Source of the DNA: FEN-1297 sp963843605
GTDB taxonomy: Bacteria; Bacteroidota; Ignavibacteria; Ignavibacteriales; Ignavibacteriaceae
DNA length: 64,000 nucleotides
Reading direction: 5' to 3'
Assembly: GCA_963843605.1 (NCBI GenBank)
Contig: CAWJLA010000005.1
Location: 248,001-312,000 of the forward strand
Within the stretch, counting starts at the first letter, position 1, and each line of letters opens with the position of its first letter. A program made the translations under genes and the position numbers. Shown here in pieces: positions 27,801 to 35,545 of the stretch. The notes under the pieces are model-generated. The model was not told where the DNA came from. It did not search any database and saw only the letters and a list, made by a program, of their open reading frames with translations.

Positions 27801-30800
27801 CCCTTTGACTTGTAGTGGTATTCTCCGTATAGATTGCTGTTAGTGTTCCGTTGCCGCTGCCGCTGGAAGGACTTGCCGTCAGCCAAGCTGCATCGTCGCT
27901 TACCTGCCAGTCCAGGTTTGTTGTTATTGTAAAAGTAGTGCTGCCTGATTTATAAGATACCTGCTGATCTTTCGGACTGACTGCTAATTCTGATTTAGGA
28001 TCCTGGACTACAGTTACTGAATTATCCAATCCTCCGCCCCTAATTGTTATTGTTCCTTTGCGTTGGATTTTTGTTGTGTTTTCCGTATAGAAGGCAGTAA
28101 GAGTTCCGTTACCGCTGTCACCTGACGGACTTAATGTTAACCATGAGGCATCGTCAGTAACACTCCAGCTTACATTTGATGTTATAGTAAAAATAGTGCT
28201 GCCCGCAGGATTTGAGACCAGCCGTTCCGATGGAGTAATTTTCAGGATCGGCGCAGGATCCTGGATTAATATCACCGTATCCATTAATCCGCCTCCTGTC
28301 ACTACTATTGTACCTATCCTTTGACTAGTATTTGTATTCATTGTATATGTAGCTGTGAATGATCCGTCTTTGCTGCCGCTTATCGGATTAATAGTTAACC
28401 AAGACGCATTATCGGTAATATTCCAGCTTACGTTTGAAATGATTGTAAATGTTGTACTGCCCGATAAATATGAGACATGCAATTCGAAAGGACTGGTTAT
28501 CAACAACGGCGCAGGGGCTTGCGTTACCGTTGCTTTTGCGATAATGCCGCCTGATGTTACCGTAATTGTTCCGGTTCTTTCGTTTGCGGATATATTCTCG
28601 GTAAAAGCCGCGTCAAGTGTCCCGTTGCCGCTTCCTTTAGTCGGACTTACAGTGAGCCAAGAGACATTATCACTTACACTCCAGCTTGCATTTGATGTAA
28701 CCGTAAATGAGGTTTTACCGGAAGTATTAGAAACCGAACGATTTGCCGGACTTACATATAATTCTGTACCGCTTTGGGTAACGGATACAGTATTTACTAT
28801 TTCGCCGTCCGTCACTGTTATAGTTCCGACTCTAGGATCCCCGGAGGAATTTGCAGAATAGGTCGCCGTCAGTGTTCCGTTGCCGCTGCCGCTTATCGGA
28901 CTGACGGTTAACCAAGATGAGTGATCGGTGACATTCCAGCTTACGTTCGATGTTACATAAAACGGCACACTTCCCGAGTTATTTGAAACTTGCCGGTCAG
29001 ACGGAGTTACTGTCAGTGTAGGTTTGCCTGCTTGCGTAACTGTAACCGTCCTGGTTAGTTGAGTGTACCCAGGTATACCTCCCGTAACAGTTATGGTTGC
29101 TGTCCGCTGACTTGCAGCCGTATTCTCGGTATACGATGCAATTAACGTAGCATTGCCGGTACCCCCGCTTAAGTTTAAGGTTAACCAGGAAACATCATCG
29201 CTTGAACTCCAATTCACATTTGATGTTACAGTAAATGTTGTACTGCCTGATGTATATGGTACCGGCCGGTCCGACGGTGTGACCGTAAGTCTTACCGGTC
29301 CTGCCGCCTGGGTAACTGTTACTGTTCTAGTTATTCCGCTGTCTTTTATTGTTATTGTCCCGACTCTTGAAACGGTTGTTGTATTTTCAGTATAAGTCGC
29401 AGTTAAGGTACTATTGCCGCTTCCGCTGACCGGACTAACACTAAGCCAGGACGCATTATCACTAACACTCCAGCTCACATTAGATGTTACTGTAAAAGTA
29501 GTACTGCCTGAAGTATAGTTTACATTTTGGTTAGCCGGATTTATTGTTAGTATATATTCCTGCTGTGTTGTAAATTCAACTTGCTGCCCGTAACCTGCAC
29601 CTATGCTGTTTATTGCATAAGCTTTTACGTAATACTTCGTTGACGGCGATAATCCCGTCATTAAACTTGTAAAACTGCCCGTACCTGAACCTTCTATGGT
29701 TTTACTATTGGATATGGTCGGATTCTGTGAAATGCTCCAGCATATCCCTCGTGACGTAACCGGAGTGCTGCCCTGAGAGGTGACATTCCCGCCCCCCGTA
29801 GCAGAATTTGCGGTGATATCTGAAATTGAGGAAGTCGAAACCGTTGGCCCTACCCATAATACTGCTTGTGTAACAGTAACCGTTCTAGTTATGCCGCCGC
29901 CTTTTACAGTTATCGTTCCGGTTCTCTGACCGGTATTATTTTCCGGAAAAGACGCAGTTATAGTTCCGTTACCCGTACCGTTTGGCGGACTTATCGTCAA
30001 CCATGATGCATCATCGTTTACATTCCAGCTGACGTTTGAGGTAACGGTAAAGGTGGTACTGCCGGAATTATACGGCACATCTTGATTTGGAGGACTGACT
30101 AATAACACGGGAGCAGAAATCGTCGTAAACCTAAAAGGATTAGATGTTACTCCCAATCCGTATTTATTTCCCGCGGCTACAAGCCAGATATAAGTAGAGG
30201 AATAGTCTAATGAACTTATTTGCCTCGAAGTAGAGGTAACGGTCGGATCATGTAAAATTAGATTTCCGCCCTCGGTAAAAACTCGTAGATCGTAATAAGT
30301 TGCACCTGGTACGGCCTGCCACTGAAGAGTTGGATTAACGGGATTATCGATTGAATAATTATTTGGGCTTAAAAGAACGGGCTTGCCCGGTACTCCGGAA
30401 ACCAGCTTAACCTCATCGAGATAAACGCTTCCGGAATAATGACCGATTATCGTTCCCCATATATCTATAAAAATGTTCACTATGGTATAGTTGGTTGGGA
30501 AATTTGAAATCCCGGACCAATCAAAGGACAAAGAATTCCATTGATTTCTGGTCAGAAGCTGCGCAGCACTATTATAATAATATCTATCCGAATTAAGATC
30601 ATTATCGTGCACCTTGACATACAGATTTGCATATAAAGATGTTTGACTCGCATAACTCATATTTTCGGCAAGTTGCACCGAATAACCTTTTGCTTTTTGC
30701 CAATCAGTATTTGAAGAAAGATCCGGAGATACAAATTGCATTATCCACCATGTATCAGAGTCGACAATTCCGGTACCGCTATAGCAGGAAAACGATACCG

Positions 30801-31074
30801 ATCCGCTTGAATCTGAAATCGGATCTGCACCTATGGCGTTTGGATAGTTAGTCGAGTTTGACCATGTTATTGAAGAAAAGTTTGACGTAAGGATGGTTCC
30901 TTGTGAATTCTGCGGCCCGTAGAGAGTCCAATTCTGAGTACTTCCTTTATTGAAGTTAAAATCGGTCGTTTGACCGTACAATTGATGGGTGTATAGTATA
31001 AATGAAAGAAATAAAATATAAATAACTTTAAGATTACTATTTAACACATTATTATTTTGTATAAATCTTATCAT
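24826..31074 (-). CDS. Giant type IX-secreted protein with 13 BACON domains
   Basis: A 2082-residue secreted protein. Order: signal segment (hydrophobic run ending YTHQLYGQ), a jelly-roll-like domain (about 36-230), an Ig/FN3-like domain (about 231-320), BACON domain 1, a second FN3-like domain (about 406-505), BACON domains 2-13 (about 506-1560), an Ig-like domain starting VSSLTDFGSVELGKN, about 330 residues of mixed beta structure, and a type IX sorting tail FKLFQNFPNPFNPSTK to YKILVGNLIVVKKMVLMK. Each BACON unit has TFTVTSNVSWSVSDDASWL then SGSGNGTLTAxYTEN then GTITVTGG...VTVTQ. BACON domains bind carbohydrate or mucin-like surfaces. Domains 9-13 are near identical. It is the last gene of a minus-strand operon with a barrel and a CsgG-like lipoprotein. 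Confidence 0.92.
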   Translation of the reverse strand: MIRFIQNNNVLNSNLKVIYILFLSFILYTHQLYGQTTDFNFNKGSTQNWTLYGPQNSQGTILTSNFSSITWSNSTNYPNAIGADPISDSSGSVSFSCYSGTGIVDSDTWWIMQFVSPDLSSNTDWQKAKGYSVQLAENMSYASQTSLYANLYVKVHDNDLNSDRYYYNSAAQLLTRNQWNSLSFDWSGISNFPTNYTIVNIFIDIWGTIIGHYSGSVYLDEVKLVSGVPGKPVLLSPNNYSIDNPVNPTLQWQAVPGATYYDLRVFTEGGNLILHDPTVTSTSRQISSLDYSSTYIWLVAAGNKYGLGVTSNPFRFTTISAPVLLVSPPNQDVPYNSGSTTFTVTSNVSWNVNDDASWLTISPPNGTGNGTITASFPENNTGQRTGTITVKGGGITRTVTVTQAVLWVGPTVSTSSISDITANSATGGGNVTSQGSTPVTSRGICWSISQNPTISNSKTIEGSGTGSFTSLMTGLSPSTKYYVKAYAINSIGAGYGQQVEFTTQQEYILTINPANQNVNYTSGSTTFTVTSNVSWSVSDNASWLSVSPVSGSGNSTLTATYTENTTTVSRVGTITIKDSGITRTVTVTQAAGPVRLTVTPSDRPVPYTSGSTTFTVTSNVNWSSSDDVSWLTLNLSGGTGNATLIASYTENTAASQRTATITVTGGIPGYTQLTRTVTVTQAGKPTLTVTPSDRQVSNNSGSVPFYVTSNVSWNVTDHSSWLTVSPISGSGNGTLTATYSANSSGDPRVGTITVTDGEIVNTVSVTQSGTELYVSPANRSVSNTSGKTSFTVTSNASWSVSDNVSWLTVSPTKGSGNGTLDAAFTENISANERTGTITVTSGGIIAKATVTQAPAPLLITSPFELHVSYLSGSTTFTIISNVSWNITDNASWLTINPISGSKDGSFTATYTMNTNTSQRIGTIVVTGGGLMDTVILIQDPAPILKITPSERLVSNPAGSTIFTITSNVSWSVTDDASWLTLSPSGDSGNGTLTAFYTENTTKIQRKGTITIRGGGLDNSVTVVQDPKSELAVSPKDQQVSYKSGSTTFTITTNLDWQVSDDAAWLTASPSSGSGNGTLTAIYTENTTTSQRVGTIIVSGNGKTDTVTVTQSESSLLTVIPSNRNVSYVADKITFAVTSNVNWSVSDDAAWLTVSPSSGSGNGTLTAVYTENTTASQRVGTIIVSGNGKTDTVTVTQSESSLLTVIPSNRNVSYVAGKITFAVTSNVNWSVSEDAAWLTVSPSSGSGNGTLTAVYTENTTASQRVGTIIVSGNGKTDTVTVTQSESSLLTVIPSNRNVSYVAGKITFAVTSNVNWSVSEDAAWLTVSPSSGSGNGTLTAVYTENTTASQRVGTIIVSGNGKTDTVTVTQSESSLLTVIPSNRNVSYESGQTTFAVTSNVNWSVSEDAAWLTVSPSSGSGNGTLTAVYTENTTASQRVGTIIVSGNGKADTVTVTQSESSLLTVIPSNRNVSYESGQTTFAVTSNVNWSVSEDAAWLTVSPSSGSGNGTLTAVYTENTTASQRVGTITVTGGLKSTVTIIQALKRVANIITSVSSLTDFGSVELGKNSAPQNYTVSGSNLTGDIEITSPAGFYISLNSSSNYTNKIILPQSDGSVPNTTILARLSPSELNAYSGSIIHTSIGAVQINVEVKGNGKINYPLQIPINVSYVFPDPAQVSNYKIIGLPGSNNIAIINILKSANIGSGDWRAFWDPGYGDYIEYDGSNLFNFAPGRAFWIISKNTININTNAESVNLSDKHSYPIRVHNEWNLISNPFDKTISWDEIRDFNPGINEPIYYFDSGNYKISDSLEQYKGYYFYNNPMLSITSINIPYINVYNTIPKKKITQDGGLEILLSQKGERISEIHIGFSDSAKVGLDYLDRFSPPPNFCEVSMALLNTSLSTHYKYLSSEFRPVIGKGQQYNIIVKNTTNEYLEFNVNGSDNFIGYELYIWDEESMKLYDLRKTTGIKVAKNTVNKEYRLFIGTEEYMVQIKKVLIPKEFKLFQNFPNPFNPSTKIMFSLPQQNKVSLEIFNVLGESIINLINDKIYEEGYHTVVFDGSKLSSGIYFYKILVGNLIVVKKMVLMK
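26500..27900. repeat. Tandem array of near-identical 258-bp units
   Basis: About 5.3 copies of a 258-base (86-codon) unit inside the BACON gene. Units differ by only a few bases, e.g. the segments for KITF versus QTTF and a few third positions. Such identity at DNA level implies recent duplication or gene conversion and predicts copy-number change. Confidence 0.9.
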
Positions 31075-31277
31075 TTTTTTACAACCTCATATAAATAATA
31101 TGTCCAAGTCTTTTCATTTGTACCAAACTGTGATTCAAATCTTTTGTTAGTCCGGTTAATAAATATTACTCTTATTAAGAGAATGAATTTATTGCTTTGA
31201 AAATGCTGAGAAAATAATTTTTTGAGATAAGTAATTTTTGTCGACAGATTTAATTAATATCTTGGGGATATAGGCAT

Positions 31278-32369
31278 TTATAATGTAAGAATGATTCCGG
31301 TGCCTAATTCCATTCCGTTAATTGAAACAGACCCGTCCGAATTGCCTCTAAAATACTTAGCAGTAAAAGGCAAAAAGAGATTGGATAAAATCTTTATATT
31401 AAACGTAATCCCGGCACCGAATATATTATAACCGGAGAACGGTGCGACGGTCTTTTGGTAGAATCTGCCCTCGGCTAAATAATTTAACGATAGATAACCG
31501 GAGATTTGATGTTTAAAATTTACTAATGCCATTAAATTATTAGGACTGATTTTTTCCGAATAAATAAATTCCGAAATTCCGTTTAATTTATCGATCGCAC
31601 AGTTTCTGTATCTGAGGAATACCAATAGATTATTATATCCGTAATATTGTCTGAACATCAAGCTGTATATGGTTTTTGTGCCTGCGGAAAAGGAATTTAT
31701 TCCATTAATTTTATCGTTTCCGTATATAATTGCTATTGCGTCCCCGGAAACGGTTGCAGATTCGTTTAATCTGAAATCAAGGCCTCCGGAAATTAATAAT
31801 TCGTTTGAGGGTTTATAAGAGAGACTATTATCGGATACCGGACTGTATTTTCCCTTAAATTGATAGGACACTCCTAATCCTACTATTATTGCATCACTTA
31901 TATCCTTAGCCCATGTAACACCGGCAAAAATATTTGTTCCTTGTCTGAGTAGCGGCATTTTCATATTGAATATTTCCGAGCATAAAAGGATCGAGCTTTG
32001 AAAATTGAATAAATTTACTTTTTCCTGCCCGGTAGGCAAATTAATACCGAAATCAAGGGCCGTATTTAACTTTCTCAATTTGTAATTTATGGATACTTGC
32101 GCATCCGATAATCCGCTAATCTTATTTTGCATAGCCTCTGATGAAGCATAACCGCTTTGTAATGAAAGCCTAATGTCTCTATTAACAAAATAATTCAGGA
32201 AAACTCTGTTGCTATACTGCCTTATAACCGAATTACTAATCCCGTTCCATGTTTGGTAATTAGGCAAAATGCTTAAAACGGCACTATTATTTTGCCCATT
32301 AATTTCTTGAGGAATAATTGAGCCGGACAGGATTAGCAGCATTAGTCCTATATTAAATAATTTTTTCAT
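31278..32369 (-). CDS. Outer-membrane beta-barrel protein
   Basis: A 363-residue protein with a signal peptide ending near EINGQ and a mature part of alternating amphipathic strands with aromatic girdles (RLSLQSGYASS, LDFGINLPTGQEKVN, IIVGLGVSYQFKGKYS, LLISGGLDFRLNES), ending MELGTGIILTL. NLPTGQ at the third or fourth strand is common in porin-like or transporter barrels of the phenol/MetA type. It lies between the CsgG-like lipoprotein upstream (41 bases) and the giant BACON protein downstream on the same strand, so it may anchor or help export the latter; that is inferred from order only. Confidence 0.8.
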   Translation of the reverse strand: MKKLFNIGLMLLILSGSIIPQEINGQNNSAVLSILPNYQTWNGISNSVIRQYSNRVFLNYFVNRDIRLSLQSGYASSEAMQNKISGLSDAQVSINYKLRKLNTALDFGINLPTGQEKVNLFNFQSSILLCSEIFNMKMPLLRQGTNIFAGVTWAKDISDAIIVGLGVSYQFKGKYSPVSDNSLSYKPSNELLISGGLDFRLNESATVSGDAIAIIYGNDKINGINSFSAGTKTIYSLMFRQYYGYNNLLVFLRYRNCAIDKLNGISEFIYSEKISPNNLMALVNFKHQISGYLSLNYLAEGRFYQKTVAPFSGYNIFGAGITFNIKILSNLFLPFTAKYFRGNSDGSVSINGMELGTGIILTL

Positions 32370-32410
32370 ATTAAACTCTAGTTATTAAAATCTTCAAATC
32401 ACTAACAGAA

Positions 32411-33712
32411 TTATTTCCTTTCGGGCCTGGCAGGAGGCATGGGTAATTCATTTGCCGTCGCGGCCTCCTGAGGTGCTTCGCGTTTTTCAGGTCCTTGCTC
32501 AAAATTAGACCGGATTTCAGTACCCATCATCTCCAACCGGTCTTGAATTATATCCTCCTTTATTATTTCCGGAATTCCGGTATTTTCCGTAAGTCCAAAT
32601 GTTTGATCAAGCATTGCATCGCTGCTGCCGGTGCTGCTGCCGGCGGAGGAGGAGACATCGCTATTTAAACTTGCTTCAATAAATCCCGGATCGATTTCCG
32701 ATGCCATCGAAAAAAATTGAGATGCTTCTTTATACTGTCCGTTATCCTGCATCAGTAATCCTTTGGAATATTCTAAAAAGGCATTTATGTTCTGAGTGGG
32801 AATGCGTTGAATTTTTTCCCTCTCTTCGTTAGTCAATTCAATACCGAGCTGATTTATAATAGCAAATATTAATTCCTTTTCCATTAAAAATATATCTTCT
32901 ATTTTTCCACTTCGATTCAGCCAGTCCCCCGAATTTTTTTTAATGATATCCCAGGAATTAATATCCATTTTTAAATTCTTGTCGTCTGTAATACTGAATG
33001 AACCGCTGTATAATAAATCCGCGCGCAATAATTTTCCCATCCTCGGGGCGGTAGATTTATCCACTGCCTCCGAACTGCCGAATTTCAATTCATCCATTAT
33101 TGCTTTTAATCTGACCCTCTCCAAAACGGTTAGCTTCTTCACTTTCCCCAGATCCATACTTATCATTTCGCTTAATCCGCGGCTTAGAGGTTTATACTTT
33201 ATATCGGTTCCGTAATAGACCAAAGGGAAAACTGCTAATGTGTTTATATTAGTATTCGGGATTTTGAGTGTATTTTCTTTTGCGATCATATTTTTTATGT
33301 CTTTATAAACAAGACTTCTATGCAAATAGATGTACCTTCCCTCCATTAATTTGCGGTATCCCGAAAATACCGACAGGTCTTTATATTTTGAATAATAATT
33401 GACAGCGGATAATGTGTCGTTCAAATATTCATAATTAAGTCCCTGATGAAATAGCAACGCCTCGTCGTTTGGCATTTTTCTGAGCGCAGCGGATAAATAA
33501 TTTTTTGCTTTATCGTTTTGATGCGTTCTTACAAGTGAAATTGCAAGCTGCTTTAAGGCATCCAGGTTTAGAGAATCATCTTTTACGGTATTCTCAAGCC
33601 GGAGTATTTCGTCCTGCGTTATTTCTCTCCGCTGCAGTTCTATTGTGCTGCAGGAATAAAACGATAAAAGAATTATTATAAAAGAAACGAAGGTAAATTT
33701 AATTATTTTCAT
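32411..33712 (-). CDS. CsgG-like TPR lipoprotein
   Basis: A 433-residue lipoprotein: signal with lipobox SFYSC (Cys21), then TPR-type helices (LDALKQLAISLVRTHQNDKA, ALLFHQGLNYEYLNDTLSA, about 45-115), then a CsgG/LpoB-like domain (about 155-300) with NTLAVFPLVYYG, LSRGLSEMISMDLGKV, LTVLERVRLKAIMDEL and LLRADLLYSGSF, then another TPR motif (FLEYSKGLLMQDNGQYKEA) and a low-complexity Ser/Gly then Pro-rich tail ending PPARPERK. CsgG-like domains form outer-membrane pores or periplasmic assembly factors. It is the first gene of the operon with the barrel and the BACON protein and might serve their export or assembly. The Ser-rich stretch SSSAGSSTGSS is probably a linker. Confidence 0.85.
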   Translation of the reverse strand: MKIIKFTFVSFIIILLSFYSCSTIELQRREITQDEILRLENTVKDDSLNLDALKQLAISLVRTHQNDKAKNYLSAALRKMPNDEALLFHQGLNYEYLNDTLSAVNYYSKYKDLSVFSGYRKLMEGRYIYLHRSLVYKDIKNMIAKENTLKIPNTNINTLAVFPLVYYGTDIKYKPLSRGLSEMISMDLGKVKKLTVLERVRLKAIMDELKFGSSEAVDKSTAPRMGKLLRADLLYSGSFSITDDKNLKMDINSWDIIKKNSGDWLNRSGKIEDIFLMEKELIFAIINQLGIELTNEEREKIQRIPTQNINAFLEYSKGLLMQDNGQYKEASQFFSMASEIDPGFIEASLNSDVSSSAGSSTGSSDAMLDQTFGLTENTGIPEIIKEDIIQDRLEMMGTEIRSNFEQGPEKREAPQEAATANELPMPPARPERK

Positions 33713-34022
33713 TTCGCCTTTTCCTTACCGGCAAGCGATTTCGGGTATATACAGGTGAGTAAAATAAACCGATAATATTTTTTGTTTTATTATAATTTTC
33801 GCAATCCGATTTGCCGTATAAAAACCAAGCTGAGAGCAAGCAGATAAAAAATATCTACGGCGCTGAAAATCCGATCCGTACTAAATTTATTATCCGGCTT
33901 TTTATATTTTGAATTCTAAACATGGATGGACAACCGGCGGCCGCAATATGCGCAATTATATTTAAGACGGGATGTATATTCTGACTAAGGATGTAAGCGG
34001 GATTTAAGATTTACGGGCTTCC
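33713..34022. other. Intergenic region, no gene seen
   Basis: About 310 AT-rich bases upstream of the CsgG-like operon and downstream of the kinase relic, so it should contain the promoter of the former on the minus strand. No repeat, RNA or open frame was recognised. Confidence 0.4.
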
Positions 34023-34589
34023 TTATACAAAGCCCTTTACCTGTTCAGGTGGCATGTAGTATAATGTTCCGGCTCTTGCTTGAGTAACGGTACTGGCTGG
34101 TCCTTTATCTTGAGTAACCTTTGCTAATCCAAAATCCATTACTTTTATTTTGCCATCGTAGCATAAAAGAATATTACTCGGTTTAATGTCTCGATGCATT
34201 ACTCCAACTTTATGCGCATGCCCAATTGCATTTAATACTTGTTTAGTTCTTGCAATGGTTTCTGTTATTGTAAAGGCCCTATTTCAGAAAGGTGTTGTGA
34301 AGGTTTTTGAATCCACATACTCCATAACCATAAAAAAACCAGCTTCAGTATCTCGAAGTGCATGTACAATAACAATATTTGGATTTTCTAATTTGGCTAA
34401 TGCTTTCGCTTCTGTTTTAAATCGTCTAACAAAATTTTCATCCTTTGCAAGAAACGGATCAATCATTTTCAATGCAACAATCTTCTCAAGACTGGTATCA
34501 AGTGCTTTTAATACCACGCCCATACCACCGCGCCCGGCAACTTCAAGTATGCGGTAATTATCTATTGTTTTACCGATTAAATAATCCAT
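34023..34589 (-). pseudogene. Ser/Thr protein kinase (Hanks type), degraded and truncated
   Basis: The N-lobe is intact: YRILEVAGRGGMGVVLKA (P-loop), IVALKMIDPFL (catalytic Lys) and VMEYVDSKTF (hinge). Then two compensating one-base indels garble about 11 codons and create an in-frame TGA; in the neighbouring frame that stretch reads QHLSEIGP, as expected for kinases. The frame resumes with TKQVLNAIGHAHKVGVMHRD (catalytic loop), IKVMDFGLAK (DFG) and TLYYMPPEQVKG, and ends at TAA right after the activation segment, so the C-lobe is missing. About 188 codons remain of the usual 270. It cannot be an active kinase. It is 5 bases downstream of the DUF1795 gene; T6SS clusters often carry such kinases (PpkA), which suits the operon. 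Confidence 0.8.
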
Positions 34590-34594
34590 AAATA

Positions 34595-35188
34595 TTATTT
34601 ATTTGAAAAGTTCAAACTCAGCATCATTCGCTCAATGGCTAGACCAAGTGTTTTGCGAGTTTTTTTTGTGTATGATGCTGTCATTTTATAAGCAGTTTTT
34701 TCTACAAGCACAAATATCTGCTGCTGGTAAATTCTTATTTCATTTGAGGGATACCAGGAGAATATTGCCTCGTAAGCATCAGTTCCGTTAGTTAATTTTG
34801 TCCCTCCCCGCTTTAACAGCATACAGGACTTGAGTTCACTCTCAAGGGTTTTTATATGCCAGTCTGCATATTCTTCTAATGTGTCAAAAGGTGCATCTCT
34901 TTCCACATCTATTATTACATTATGCTGTATGCCATCCGAAACAGGACCTAAAAGCGTGTAAAGGGTTTTATCTTCCCAGTCATCCAATTGATTTAAAGTA
35001 AAACCATTTCCCTGGAAATGTATAGTTTTATCTTTTGCCTGAGGAGTTCGAGAAGTTTTTAGAGTTTCTTCTTTTGGCTGAGTCTTTTGCGTTACTTGTT
35101 CCTGAGGTGTCTTCTCAGTCCTCTTCTCTTCTTCAGACTTTTTGGACTTTGGTGTTTGAAATTGGCGATAGTATTCTGGGATATCCAT
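34595..35188 (-). CDS. DUF1795/DcrB-like protein, Eag-type T6SS chaperone candidate
   Basis: A 197-residue cytosolic protein. The first 55 residues are Lys/Glu/Thr/Gln-rich and probably disordered; from there a DUF1795-like alpha/beta domain runs to the end: IHFQGNGFTLNQLDDWEDKT, VSDGIQHNVIIDVERD, LEEYADWHIKTLESEL, YEAIFSWYPSNEIRIYQQQ and a final helix LAIERMMLSLNF. DUF1795 proteins in T6SS loci (EagR/EagT6) bind and load effectors onto the VgrG spike. Position in a VgrG-PAAR operon supports that role here, but classic Eag partners have N-terminal membrane helices, and I see none in the candidate effector, so the client is uncertain. Confidence 0.75.
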   Translation of the reverse strand: MDIPEYYRQFQTPKSKKSEEEKRTEKTPQEQVTQKTQPKEETLKTSRTPQAKDKTIHFQGNGFTLNQLDDWEDKTLYTLLGPVSDGIQHNVIIDVERDAPFDTLEEYADWHIKTLESELKSCMLLKRGGTKLTNGTDAYEAIFSWYPSNEIRIYQQQIFVLVEKTAYKMTASYTKKTRKTLGLAIERMMLSLNFSNK

Positions 35189-35216
35189 TTAAAGTCTTTA
35201 TTTAATTGAAGGTATA

Positions 35217-35459
35217 TTATTTGACCTTGTAACCTCTCCTGCGCATTATTTCCTTAACTTTATCTGTAATATTTTTAAATTCTTTCCACCTACCCTTTCG
35301 TTCTGTACAAAGCATCAGATAAAGATCATTTTTGAAATTATCTATACCCAGTCCTTCCATATATTTTGTCTCATAACCGGGACGTGGGGCTTTACCATCG
35401 CGTACATGACGCCATACCTTCTTACCTGTTCGTTCCCAATATCCCTCAATCCCGATCAA
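35217..35459 (-). CDS. Orphan ORF, possible C-terminal extension of the OmpA-like gene
   Basis: From a TTG the frame gives 80 residues, IGIEGYWERTGKKVWRHVRD to EIMRRRGYKVK, basic and aromatic. The frame is also open upstream without any ATG: RYTLKKINSTLKAEVVIRE, TGEKLFEEEVNAPRL. That text starts exactly where the preceding gene ends, so a one-base shift in its final A-rich codons would fuse both into one protein of about 480 residues. GAGGAGG stands 16 bases before the TTG but nearer an out-of-frame ATG with a stop four codons on. I do not recognise the domain. It may be the toxic or targeting tail of the OmpA-like protein. Confidence 0.45.
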   Translation of the reverse strand: MIGIEGYWERTGKKVWRHVRDGKAPRPGYETKYMEGLGIDNFKNDLYLMLCTERKGRWKEFKNITDKVKEIMRRRGYKVK

Positions 35460-35545
35460 ACGTGGTGCATTTACTTCCTCCTCAAAAAGTTTCTCTCCTG
35501 TTTCTCTTATAACTACTTCTGCTTTTAAAGTGGAATTTATTTTTT

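Noticed and set aside
26454..27808. Ladder of plus-strand open frames of 71-81 codons
   Set aside because: They are the antisense of the tandem BACON units, repeating at the 258-bp period with the same text; no ribosome sites or family signatures.
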